Part shown: one piece after another, positions 7,080 to 15,926 of the stretch
Layout: the number at the start of each line of letters is the position of its first letter
Numbering within the stretch: the first letter of the stretch is position 1
Source: an uncultured Neisseriaceae bacterium
GTDB lineage: Bacteria > Pseudomonadota > Gammaproteobacteria > Burkholderiales > UBA11063
Reading direction: 5' to 3'
NCBI GenBank assembly: GCA_937952895.1
Contig: CALFYC010000228.1
Coordinates: forward strand, 1-19,853
Length of the DNA: 19,853 nucleotides
Notes under the pieces: model-generated
The model's database searches: none
Seen by the model: only the letters and a program-made list of their open reading frames with translations
Told to the model about the DNA's origin: nothing
Position numbers and translations under genes: made by a program

Positions 7080-9305
7080 TTAATAAGAATTAATCCAAAC
7101 AGGAGTATGTTGATCAATTCTAGAATTATATCCAAGTTGACCTGAATCATTCTTACCCCAGCAATAGCTCTTATTATGACTTACTCCACAGGTAAAGTCA
7201 TCTCCTGTTGTTATGTTTGACCAAGTTACATACTTGCCCTCAACTGTTACAGGATCTGTTGGTTTAAAAACGTTAGATTTAGGAATACCTAACTGACCAT
7301 ATTGGTTACTACCCCAACAATAAGCATAACCATTATGATCAAGAGCGCATGTATGCGATCTACCGGTGCTTACCTGAATGAATTTTTTTTCAGAAGCTAT
7401 AAGTTGTGGCGTATCTTCTGGATACTGGCTGGCAATTCCAATTCCAAGTTGACCTGAATCATTTTTACCCCAACAATACAAATTGCCAAATGGTGATAAA
7501 CCACAAATATGATTGCCAGTTCCTGAAGATAAATAATATAAAGATATAGGTAGCATGGTAGGAGTATAAAATTTATCACCAATCTGGCCAATACCTAATT
7601 GACCATTATTATTGCTCCCCCAACAGAAGACTTGATTGCTCTCAGTAATTCCACAGCTGCTATTTCTAGTAATAGCAACACTTTTAAACTGATTTGAATT
7701 CTGAATCTGAACCGGTACTTCGGAATGATTTATTTTTGCCGTAACACCGAGTTGAGCAAACAGGTTAGAGCCCCAACACCATATCTGCTTCTTAAGATTC
7801 ACACCGCAAGTATGATTCCTGCCTAAAGCATAACTAGTAAATAATTGCCCAGATACCGGGTAACTTGGTTTAGTAATAAAATCATCTGACTCATTATTTC
7901 CTAGTTGACCATACTCGTTATTACCCCAACAATATAAGTAGTAGCTCCCAGGATTGCTACGGTTTTCTTCTGCAGCACACGCATGCTTTCCTCCGGATAG
8001 TACGGACTGGAATACATGATCTACGTTACTCTCAAGCGACATATTTTCTTGTCTCATTTTAATCCTTTTAGGTAATGGGATACTTACTAACCCTCCATAA
8101 CCTAATTGGCCAGCTTCATTGGAACCCCAGCAATATAAAGGGGTAGAGTATGGATAGGATTCTGTATTTATCCCACAGGCAAAATCTGGACCTGAAGATA
8201 TCGCAGAAAATGGTGGAATACGTGTACTAGTTACAACATCCCCATATTCAGTTGTTAAAGTAACATAATATCCGCTACGATCTAAACCTCTCATGAGGAA
8301 TATACCTTGACTAAATACTATACTTTTAAAACTAACTGTATCATTTGAATCCGCAGGTTTTAAACTCCATGTTAATCCGCCATCCAATGATCGTATAAGG
8401 TCACCACCATCAGCAACACCAATCAAAACCCCATTACCTGAATCCATTCCAACGATATTTTGTGTGGTAGGAGTGGTAATAATATTAACATTGTTATTTG
8501 AATCAATAACTGCTACTTTCGTATAACCAGAAGTGCCGCTCTGAGCAGCAAAAAGTGCTATATTACCAGAGCCAGAGTCTACTAATATACTAGTTGCTTG
8601 AAACGGAAATCTATCTATTAAGCTCCAATCGCGACGCCAATCTTGAGCGCTATAAACTACACTGAAGATGTTTTCAGATTCATCGCTCTCTCTTCTACCT
8701 AATGCTAACCAACGATTAAGTCTAGTATCATATGCTATATCTATAAAATTTATACCAGATTCTATTTGGTTATAATAAATATTGGTATACTCTCGGTTAT
8801 AAATAATTTCAGCTAATCCACGATTTCCAACCGCAACTAGAAAAGTAGGAGCAGCATAATTTTCTACTGATAACATCCTTCCTGAAGGAAGATGTTTATC
8901 AAATACATTTGGAGTACTAGATCCTTGACTATCAGACTCGATAACTAACATATATCCATTTTCAGATAACAATCCAAACATAGCATATTTTGATGAATAA
9001 GCTCCGGTATAAAAACCATCTCCTGGTAATCTCATTTGACAATCCTCACTTTCGCCATTAGAGAAAATTCTTGTTAAAGTATTACCGTCCTGAATCGAAA
9101 GATTAACGTCTAACCCTCGCAACTTTCCAGAAACCATAAAAGAGTTAGGCATTCCATTACTGTTTATTTTATTGTTTGAAGCTTCATGCAAAGATGAAGT
9201 TACACTTTTATTCATATTATTTTGATTAATTCCTGAATTACAACCAAATAAAATTAATACAAAGTAAAATACGGATGAAGTGGCTAATAGTTTTTTTATA
9301 CTCAC
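7080..9305 (-). CDS. Lipoprotein with RCC1-like repeats
   Basis: A 741-aa exported protein. The preferred start is GTG 9305, preceded by AAAGGA with proper spacing; an upstream TTG at 9353 adds 16 residues before the signal and lacks a ribosome site. The N-terminus MSIKKLL, a hydrophobic stretch and LFGC (Cys22) form a type II signal, so it is probably a lipoprotein anchored at the cell envelope. The N-terminal half has BNR/propeller-like strands (DGGLTWS). Residues about 390-735 carry seven RCC1 motifs of the form CWGxNxxGQLG, enough for one seven-bladed propeller. Bacterial proteins of this kind often bind partners or host factors, but the ligand cannot be read from sequence. It is transcribed alone. 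Confidence 0.85.
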   Translation of the reverse strand: MSIKKLLATSSVFYFVLILFGCNSGINQNNMNKSVTSSLHEASNNKINSNGMPNSFMVSGKLRGLDVNLSIQDGNTLTRIFSNGESEDCQMRLPGDGFYTGAYSSKYAMFGLLSENGYMLVIESDSQGSSTPNVFDKHLPSGRMLSVENYAAPTFLVAVGNRGLAEIIYNREYTNIYYNQIESGINFIDIAYDTRLNRWLALGRRESDESENIFSVVYSAQDWRRDWSLIDRFPFQATSILVDSGSGNIALFAAQSGTSGYTKVAVIDSNNNVNIITTPTTQNIVGMDSGNGVLIGVADGGDLIRSLDGGLTWSLKPADSNDTVSFKSIVFSQGIFLMRGLDRSGYYVTLTTEYGDVVTSTRIPPFSAISSGPDFACGINTESYPYSTPLYCWGSNEAGQLGYGGLVSIPLPKRIKMRQENMSLESNVDHVFQSVLSGGKHACAAEENRSNPGSYYLYCWGNNEYGQLGNNESDDFITKPSYPVSGQLFTSYALGRNHTCGVNLKKQIWCWGSNLFAQLGVTAKINHSEVPVQIQNSNQFKSVAITRNSSCGITESNQVFCWGSNNNGQLGIGQIGDKFYTPTMLPISLYYLSSGTGNHICGLSPFGNLYCWGKNDSGQLGIGIASQYPEDTPQLIASEKKFIQVSTGRSHTCALDHNGYAYCWGSNQYGQLGIPKSNVFKPTDPVTVEGKYVTWSNITTGDDFTCGVSHNKSYCWGKNDSGQLGYNSRIDQHTPVWINSY

Positions 9306-9560
9306 ATTATTTCCTTTAAAATATTTATTATCTAATCTGAGTTTAAGACCCAAACTTTGCTGCTTATTTAAACTATTATACTATCCCTACTGCTCATTTA
9401 GCAAACCTAAAATGATAACTTGTCAAATTAAAATAGAAATGTCCGCTAATTGTGGATAAATTTAAAATTATTAGGCATAATATGAAAACTATCATTTTAT
9501 TAAATGACAAAATTCGAATAAAAAATTAATCTTAGATACTATTTGCATAAAAACATAATT

Positions 9561-10360
9561 AGCTCAGAAGCAATTCAAAGGTTATCAATAAGTGAGCGCC
9601 AATTTAGAAGAATTCTAAAATCTTATCAAACCTATGGTATATCTGGCTTAGAAAATGGACTCAGGCATGGTATGAATGTGCTTGAGTTTGGTTGTGGTAT
9701 GGGTGATATGACTTGTTGATTAGCCCAATATGTTGGTAATTTAGGAAAAGTAATTGCTATAGATCGTAGTGAATCTTCATTAGCAATTGCCAAAGAAAAA
9801 GCTAAAAGTAAAAATCTTTAAAATATTGAATTCATCTGCATGGAAGTAAACGAGATTGAAAAACTAGGTCAGTCATTTGATTTTATTTATGGCAAGTGGG
9901 TATTAATACACATTATTGCATCCACCCCCACCACCAAGCAATTTTGAGCAAACTATACCAAAAGTTAAATAGCAACGAAATCCTAGCTTATGAGGATGTT
10001 GATGACCATGGTCGCGGATTGTTTAGCTATCCAGAAACAACCTTATTACAAGACCGAACTAATATTCTTCAAGAGTTTTGCCTTAAAAATGTCTATCAGA
10101 ATAATGTAGGGGATTCATTATTTGGTATTATTAAGCAACTTAATCTGCATAATATCACTTTGAAAATAAACCGGGCTGTTTTAACTACTACTGAGGGAAA
10201 ATCATTATATAGACGTGAGCTACAAAACACCAGAAATACAGTGTACAAGGATTTCTCAGATCAAAAATTTAATGACCTTATCAACGGATTTATAAAACTG
10301 GAAGAAAACGACACTATACTTGGGTTTGCGCGTAATATAATTGCAATAGGCCAAAAGTAA
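9561..10360 (+). pseudogene. Methyltransferase pseudogene with transposase-like HTH at its 5' end
   Basis: Reading from 9561, the first about 35 codons give SSEAIQRLSISERQFRR followed by ILKSYQTYGISGL, typical of the helix-turn-helix at the start of ISNCY/IS481-type transposases. The frame then continues without a break into a class I SAM-methyltransferase motif I, MNVLEFGCGMGDMT (codons beginning about 9669). In-frame stops occur at 9717-9719 (TGA, where Trp is expected) and 9819-9821 (TAA, where Gln is expected). A frameshift between about 9915 and 9935 moves the coding sequence into the frame that stays open to 10360, covering AILSKLYQKL and EILAYEDVDD, the motif-IV-to-C-terminal part of the fold. 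At least three disabling lesions make it non-functional. The 5' frame opens after a stop near 9520, so the transposase part is itself a fragment. Confidence 0.8.
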
Positions 10361-10372
10361 AAATGTGCCATA

Positions 10373-10600
10373 TCATGATTTTGAAAATATTATATTAACC
10401 GGATTTTTACCATTATCTGGCGATAGTTTGGCATAACTTAATGTCATCTTAGTATCAGCATTGTTCATAAGTCTCTTTATATTATAAATTCTTGTACCCA
10501 ATAGCAAGTATGCTTGCAAATCTATAGCGTAATGTATGTGCTAAGCTTCTATTTTTAGCATCATTTGTATTAAGCCCATTATTAGATAGAGTATTAAATT
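10373..10600 (-). pseudogene. Tyrosine recombinase (phage integrase) C-terminal remnant
   Basis: On the reverse strand the sequence encodes NDAKNRSLAHTLRYRFASILAIG, interrupted by a one-base frameshift near 10500, then GTRIYNIKRLMNNADTKMT and LSYAKLSPDNGKNPV to a TGA at 10373-10375. This matches the end of phage-type integrases: the HxLR box (HTLR), a motif where His is replaced by Asn (LMNNADTKMT), and the Tyr of LSYAKLSP in the place of the catalytic tyrosine. Upstream (to about 10655) only broken similarity remains (RRVNAPTKY, then stops), so the N-terminal and core-binding parts are gone. It is a relic, adjacent to and opposing the methyltransferase pseudogene. Confidence 0.72.
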
Positions 10601-10750
10601 GTACAAATTAGATGGTGCGTTTTTCAATATTTAGTTGGCGCATTCACTCTGCGATTTTTATAGATAGGTACTTTCAAATTTGTTTATAATCATTATGTAA
10701 TAATTTAAATTTTTGCAAATTTAGGCTTAAAAGCTATAAAAAGGTAATTT

Positions 10751-12373
10751 ATGAAATTCAAAGCAAACTTAGTTGCATTATTTATTAGTTTATTGATGTT
10801 TGTTTGTCTGATAAGCTATTTTAACATTAATTATCCAATTGCGGATGATTACAATACGTATCTAGATTTTTTAAACGATTTTACTCGAGCTAATAATTTT
10901 AAAGATCAATTATTGATATTAATGAACCAATATGTTGATCATCGTATAGTTATGGCGAGATTAGTTTGTCTTATTTATTATAAAATTTTTGGGCAGTTAA
11001 ATTTTAGGGCTTTACTTTATATTAGTCAATGTATCATGGCGATTAGTATTTATCCATTTACATGGTTACTTAACAAAGTAAACTCAAAATATAAAACTGC
11101 TAATATTATTCTAGCAACTTGTTTAATCTTAAGTCCAAGTTTGTGTGGTGCCTATGTTTGGCTGAGCGTAACATTACAACAAGATATGCAAATTTTATTT
11201 TCATTATTATCCATAATGTTTTTAATAAAATCTGAAGAGAATAAAACACTTACTAACTACGCATTTTATAGCTTATTTATGCTTTTAAACGTATTTAGTG
11301 AAAGTGGCTGGATTATTTTATTTGGCGCAGCTTTGTTATACTGCTTGTTACGTAAGGAAAATTTGCTATTGTTTTTAACTTTAATCTTGTTTATTCTTAT
11401 TGGAATTGTTTTCTTTAAAATTTTACCATATGAATTTTTACCTCATAAATTTAGTTCAATTTATGCTTTAATATTATTTATTTTGGGTTTTACTGGAGTA
11501 ACATTTTTTATAGGTATTCCCTATGTCCCATTCATCATGGGTTTATTATTAATAATTATTATCTTATTTCACTATAAGGAAATAAGAAATAATAATGTAT
11601 ATTTAATCTGGTTTATTTTTTTCTTTGCTACAGCACTTACTGTTGGAGTGGCTAGAATTGGGGTTGGTAGTACAGGTACTGATGATAGATATGCTATTTA
11701 TAGTTTATTAAATCTAGGATTTATAATTAGCCTTTTATCAAGATCAAACAACTTTTTAGCAGGTAATAAATTTTGGGTTACATTAACTATAATGCTTATG
11801 GTTTGTTTTATTCGAGCATTGCCAGATGGAGGACCATACCAAAGTTATCAGGAAGGAAAATTTACTATTAATTATCCTCCAGATATTAATCGCGCTATTA
11901 AGACTTATCATACATCGCAGCAACTAAGTATTTATAATAACGAAAGTATGAATGCTCACATTCAACACTTTTATCCATTAGCTAAGAATCCCACAATTTT
12001 TAATAATTCATCAGGTAGAGGAGAGCTATTTTCGTCAAACTTAAGCAATGAATACGCTATACTAAATGGGTTTGTTTATCTAAATGGATTTGATGTAAGT
12101 AAGTATAATAAATACTTAGTCTGGCAATCTGATAAAACTAAATACTGGTTTTTTTTAGATACAAAGAGCAGTTTTATTGAACAGTTACTATATAAGATAA
12201 CTAATTACTATTATTTTCGATTTACTAACATTTCATATATTAAAGATTTTAAACCTGGTAAATATAATATTAGTTTATACCTTACAAATGGTCAAGAAGG
12301 TGTATTTATTAGTTTAAAAACAAAATGTAATAATAAAGTCGAGATTGGTAGTCAAGATTTATGCAAACACTAA
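10751..12373 (+). CDS. Polytopic membrane protein, possible GT-C-type glycosyltransferase
   Basis: A 540-aa integral membrane protein with a first membrane segment at residues about 7-24, then a loop with ADDY (31-34), and about ten further hydrophobic segments up to residue about 365. The last 170 residues form a soluble domain, probably periplasmic. An acidic pair just after the first helix is a common feature of GT-C membrane glycosyltransferases, which suggests, but does not prove, such a role using a lipid-linked sugar. AAAAAGG at 10738-10744 precedes ATG. A TATAAT at 10685-10690 lies upstream without a clear -35. It is a lone gene between mobile-element debris and a convergent lipoprotein gene, with base use like the local genes. 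No family recognised with confidence. Confidence 0.7.
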   Translation: MKFKANLVALFISLLMFVCLISYFNINYPIADDYNTYLDFLNDFTRANNFKDQLLILMNQYVDHRIVMARLVCLIYYKIFGQLNFRALLYISQCIMAISIYPFTWLLNKVNSKYKTANIILATCLILSPSLCGAYVWLSVTLQQDMQILFSLLSIMFLIKSEENKTLTNYAFYSLFMLLNVFSESGWIILFGAALLYCLLRKENLLLFLTLILFILIGIVFFKILPYEFLPHKFSSIYALILFILGFTGVTFFIGIPYVPFIMGLLLIIIILFHYKEIRNNNVYLIWFIFFFATALTVGVARIGVGSTGTDDRYAIYSLLNLGFIISLLSRSNNFLAGNKFWVTLTIMLMVCFIRALPDGGPYQSYQEGKFTINYPPDINRAIKTYHTSQQLSIYNNESMNAHIQHFYPLAKNPTIFNNSSGRGELFSSNLSNEYAILNGFVYLNGFDVSKYNKYLVWQSDKTKYWFFLDTKSSFIEQLLYKITNYYYFRFTNISYIKDFKPGKYNISLYLTNGQEGVFISLKTKCNNKVEIGSQDLCKH

Positions 12374-12798
12374 TAGAGCACTAATATTAATTATTGATCG
12401 ATATTGTAAAATAATCTTTAGGAGTTTTAAAATATTAGGGATATACTTAGTGCATAAAAGATTATAAAAATGAATATATTATAATTTGTTTTATATATAT
12501 GTATTAAGTGTAGATTGAATAATAAACCAGATATTTAATACAATCATAAAATATAAAATAAATAAATTTCTAGAATCTATGCATATCCCAGGTTTTAAAA
12601 ACGATCTTATTTTGCTCATAAACCAAACCATGCTTCTGACAAATCTTCATATTGCTAACTTTTAAGGAGAATTTATTGTTATGTATTTCAATTTTAATTT
12701 TCTATAGTGATTGATTTTATTTTTACCATTTAAAAAATTGAATTTAGTCTATAAAAATAAAGAGATTACTAAATAGTAATCTCTTTATCAGAGATGTT
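12374..12798. other. Intergenic region, no confident gene
   Basis: AT-rich spacer between convergent genes. On the reverse strand a 26-aa frame (12570-12650) begins MKICQKHGLVYEQNK, reminiscent of the CxKHG start of HNH-type nucleases, but it lacks a ribosome site and is probably a relic or chance. An AAGGAG near 12664 precedes an ATG opening only eight codons. The right end holds the terminator of the reverse-strand lipoprotein gene. Confidence 0.5.
12751..12788 (-). terminator. Rho-independent terminator for the Ig/propeller protein gene
   Basis: On the reverse strand a 14-bp perfect stem (AGTAATCTCTTTAT at 12775-12788 with its complement at 12757-12770) closes a four-base loop and is followed by a T-rich run (complement of 12751-12758). 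It lies 10 bases after the stop at 12799. Confidence 0.85.
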
Positions 12799-15687
12799 TT
12801 AATAAGGGAGTATCCCAAAATAACTAAGACCATTTGAAGTGGGAGTTTGGTTCCAAGTGATCCCATTATTTGAAGTGAGAATTACTCCATTATAACCAAC
12901 AATAACAAATTGATCAATTCCATAAGATACATTAATAAAACCATTATCTTCAAAACTAGCAGAATGTTGTGTCCAGCTTATACCATCTGGTGATGTAAAA
13001 ATTGAACTAATATCACCAACAGCAACAAAGATATTTTGACCATATGTAACTCCAGATAAATAATTAGTATATGGCATCGATTCAGTAGACCAGTTTATAC
13101 CATCATTAGAAACAAAAGCAACACTCATGCTACCATCTCCATAATTTACACCAACAGCAACAAATTTGTTTTCCCCGTAAGTAACTGCATTGATAGGTGT
13201 GTTTGGATAAGGAAGTGATTCTGGAGTGACATAGGCTAAATCCCAATTAATTCCACTTTCAGAAAAATATATTTTTCCAGGTCCAGCTTCATTACCATCT
13301 TCCATTGATTCTCCAACAGCAATGAATTTACCATTGCCATTAGTGACATTATAGAATGTTGTGTCTGAAATTGACTCGTAAGACCAACTTAAACCATCTT
13401 CAGATCTTGCAACAAGACCCAAAGTTAAATCTAGATCTGGGTCATAATAATCTCCAACAGCAACAAAGTAACCGTTACTAAAGTTAATAGAAATCAAATC
13501 GCTATATTGAGGTAGTCCAGTTAAGTTTGTTAAAACCCATGAAGAACCATTATTGGAAGTTACGATAGTGTTATTGTAACTAACAGCTACATATTTATTA
13601 TTACCATAAGCTATTGATTGTAATTGATTCGGAGTAACTCCAATTGACTCTTGAGTCCATGTGTAAGCATCTGGGGAGTGATAAATATACCCTCCATTGT
13701 CATTATTTCGTCCAACAATAACGTAATTATTATCTATATAAGTAATTCCACGAATTGAAGCATTTTCGGCTATTCCACTATATTGTGATTCCCATTCTGC
13801 TCCATCTGTAGAAGTTAAAAGCTGTTGATCGCCAACAGTATAAAATTTACTTTCAAGATAAGTTACACGCCATAAATCACCCAACATTGGAGTAGTGGCC
13901 TGAGTCCATGTGGTTATATCTGATGAATAATAAATTTGACTACTTTGACCAACTGCAATAAATGTATTATTTGCATAAGTTACATCACGTAACAAATAAT
14001 TTGTCGTGGCTTCTGACACCCAAGATTCACCATTTGCTGACGAATAAATAATCCCATGCCAATTGTTTTGCCAATCCAATCCAACAATGACTAAGCTTTC
14101 GCTATTAGCTGCAATTCCGTAAAAAACTTTTCCATAAAAACCAATACTCTCTGAATTCCAAGTTCCATTACCAGAGGATTTGTATAAGCAGCTATATCCT
14201 CCATTGCTACCAATAAGATAATACATGTCATTTTTATAAGTTATCCCTGAAAAATCTGGGCAGTTTCCTGGTGCTGATTCAGCTACCCAATTTATTCCAT
14301 TTACAGAAGAAAGAATTGTACTATTATAACCAGTAATAAAAAATTTGCCATGCAAAAATGAAACAGAATTTAAATTATTCTTTGTTGGGCTACTTTCTAT
14401 AGTCCAATTTATACCATCAGTTGAGGCCATAATTAGACCTTTTTCTGCTATGAGTACTGTAACTCCATTTCCAGATGCAGTGTCTAAAAAATAAGTATTA
14501 GGGAGAGATAGGTTAGTTAATTGATGTGATTCTGAAAGTGAGCCAATAATTCCATTATCACCGACTAAGAGAAAGTTATTTGGAATAGCTGTTGTGAAAT
14601 TAAATATGGTTTGAGGTAAATAATAACCTAAACTATTTGTTATTTGACTTTCTAAAACCACATAATAAACAGTATTAGTATTTAATTTTGATTCTGGAGT
14701 AAATGTGTAAATGTTATTACTCTCTGTAATGGCTGTAATTGGAATAACAGTTCCACTACTACTTAAAGCATGTAACGAAACTGTGTTAGAATTTACATTA
14801 TTCACTGATTCACTAAATAAAATTTTAATTGTTGGATTTAAGCTGACTCCAATAGCATTATTACTAGGGTTAATAATATTTGCAGTAGGATAATTAAAAT
14901 TACCCGTTGTAAAGTTAAATGTGGTTTGAGTTAATGGATTACCAATATTATCTGTAATTTCACTACTAAACACCATGTAATAATTAGTGTTTCCTGATAA
15001 TTGAGATTCAAAGCTAAGAGTATAAGTATTATCTGACCCGTTTGTAATTGAACCTAGGGGGATTAATGATCCACCTGCGCTACCTGCATGTACAGTTATG
15101 GTGGACGAATTTACATTTGATACTGCTGAACTGAATTTTACTTGGATGCTTGGGATTAATGATACATTAGTTGCTGCATTATTTGGATTAATAATGCTAA
15201 CCATCGGAGTTATAACATTTCCTGTTGTAAAATAAAATTGACCACTAACGGATTGCCCAGATTCAGTTTGAGCAAGGTTTGTAATAATAACATAATATTT
15301 AGTATTTGGGCTTAAAGGTGCGCTTGGGCTAAAACTAAATATATCATTTGATTCATTAGCTGTAAAATTACTCAGACTAACTTTTAAACTATTATTATTA
15401 AGTAACTTGTTACTGGAATTAATAGGTAAATATGTTTGTAATAAAATACTTGATGAATTAATTGTGCTTGGATTCATTGGAGTGTTAAAGCTAAGAACAA
15501 TACTTGGTGTTCTAGATACATTTGTTGCACCATTGGCAATCCCACCATTACTCGTGTCCATACTAACTTCTTCTGGTGAAGTTGCTCTATCACTGCTACC
15601 ATTATTCCCACCACAATTGATTATTAAGGCAGCAAAAAATACTACTAAAAATCTTTTCATATATTGCTTCATAATTTGTAAATGCAT
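12799..15687 (-). CDS. Exported protein with three Ig-like (Big_5) domains and about 14 propeller repeats
   Basis: A 962-aa exported protein. ATG 15687 is chosen because AGGGGAA (complement of 15694-15700) lies six bases upstream. The signal (KQYMKR, hydrophobic FLVVFFAALII, then NCGG with Cys25) suggests a lipoprotein, though Asn before the Cys is atypical for the lipobox. Three Ig-like domains follow at about 50-157, 160-262 and 264-367, each with NxAxxVSxxPxIxxxF and ending FxFTTG or FTTA. From about 372 to the C-terminus runs a repeat of about 42 residues, pattern (V/I)xYxxxxFVAVGxxxxIxxSxDGxxW, about 14 times. Fourteen blades would fit two seven-bladed propellers. Likely surface-exposed and used for adhesion or polymer binding; the ligand is not visible. 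Transcribed alone, with its own terminator. Confidence 0.85.
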   Translation of the reverse strand: MHLQIMKQYMKRFLVVFFAALIINCGGNNGSSDRATSPEEVSMDTSNGGIANGATNVSRTPSIVLSFNTPMNPSTINSSSILLQTYLPINSSNKLLNNNSLKVSLSNFTANESNDIFSFSPSAPLSPNTKYYVIITNLAQTESGQSVSGQFYFTTGNVITPMVSIINPNNAATNVSLIPSIQVKFSSAVSNVNSSTITVHAGSAGGSLIPLGSITNGSDNTYTLSFESQLSGNTNYYMVFSSEITDNIGNPLTQTTFNFTTGNFNYPTANIINPSNNAIGVSLNPTIKILFSESVNNVNSNTVSLHALSSSGTVIPITAITESNNIYTFTPESKLNTNTVYYVVLESQITNSLGYYLPQTIFNFTTAIPNNFLLVGDNGIIGSLSESHQLTNLSLPNTYFLDTASGNGVTVLIAEKGLIMASTDGINWTIESSPTKNNLNSVSFLHGKFFITGYNSTILSSVNGINWVAESAPGNCPDFSGITYKNDMYYLIGSNGGYSCLYKSSGNGTWNSESIGFYGKVFYGIAANSESLVIVGLDWQNNWHGIIYSSANGESWVSEATTNYLLRDVTYANNTFIAVGQSSQIYYSSDITTWTQATTPMLGDLWRVTYLESKFYTVGDQQLLTSTDGAEWESQYSGIAENASIRGITYIDNNYVIVGRNNDNGGYIYHSPDAYTWTQESIGVTPNQLQSIAYGNNKYVAVSYNNTIVTSNNGSSWVLTNLTGLPQYSDLISINFSNGYFVAVGDYYDPDLDLTLGLVARSEDGLSWSYESISDTTFYNVTNGNGKFIAVGESMEDGNEAGPGKIYFSESGINWDLAYVTPESLPYPNTPINAVTYGENKFVAVGVNYGDGSMSVAFVSNDGINWSTESMPYTNYLSGVTYGQNIFVAVGDISSIFTSPDGISWTQHSASFEDNGFINVSYGIDQFVIVGYNGVILTSNNGITWNQTPTSNGLSYFGILPY

Positions 15688-15926
15688 ATAAAGTTCCCCT
15701 ATTTTTATTTAATAAACCATTAAATGAAATTATAAGGAATTACTTTAACATAAAAAAATTGCATTACAAGATAAAATGTGATATAATATAAAAAATGATT
15801 TTTTTATTAAGCCCTACGAAAGGCTAAACTATAGATCACTTTTTTAAAAACAAAAGTTGTCTGATTAAAAATTGCTAAATATAGTTTATATTAGATATGG
15901 AATTTTTAACCCTAATTAGATATTTT

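Noticed and set aside
7397..7591. 64-codon reverse frame inside the RCC1 gene
   Set aside because: Alternate frame of a strongly supported repeat protein.
12570..12650. 26-codon reverse frame with CxKHG start like HNH nucleases
   Set aside because: No ribosome site and too short for any domain. Mentioned only in the intergenic entry.
14711..14893. 60-codon forward frame inside the Ig/propeller protein gene
   Set aside because: Its hydrophobic character is the antisense image of Asn/Ser/Thr-rich Ig-like domains. The same applies to 15407-15691.
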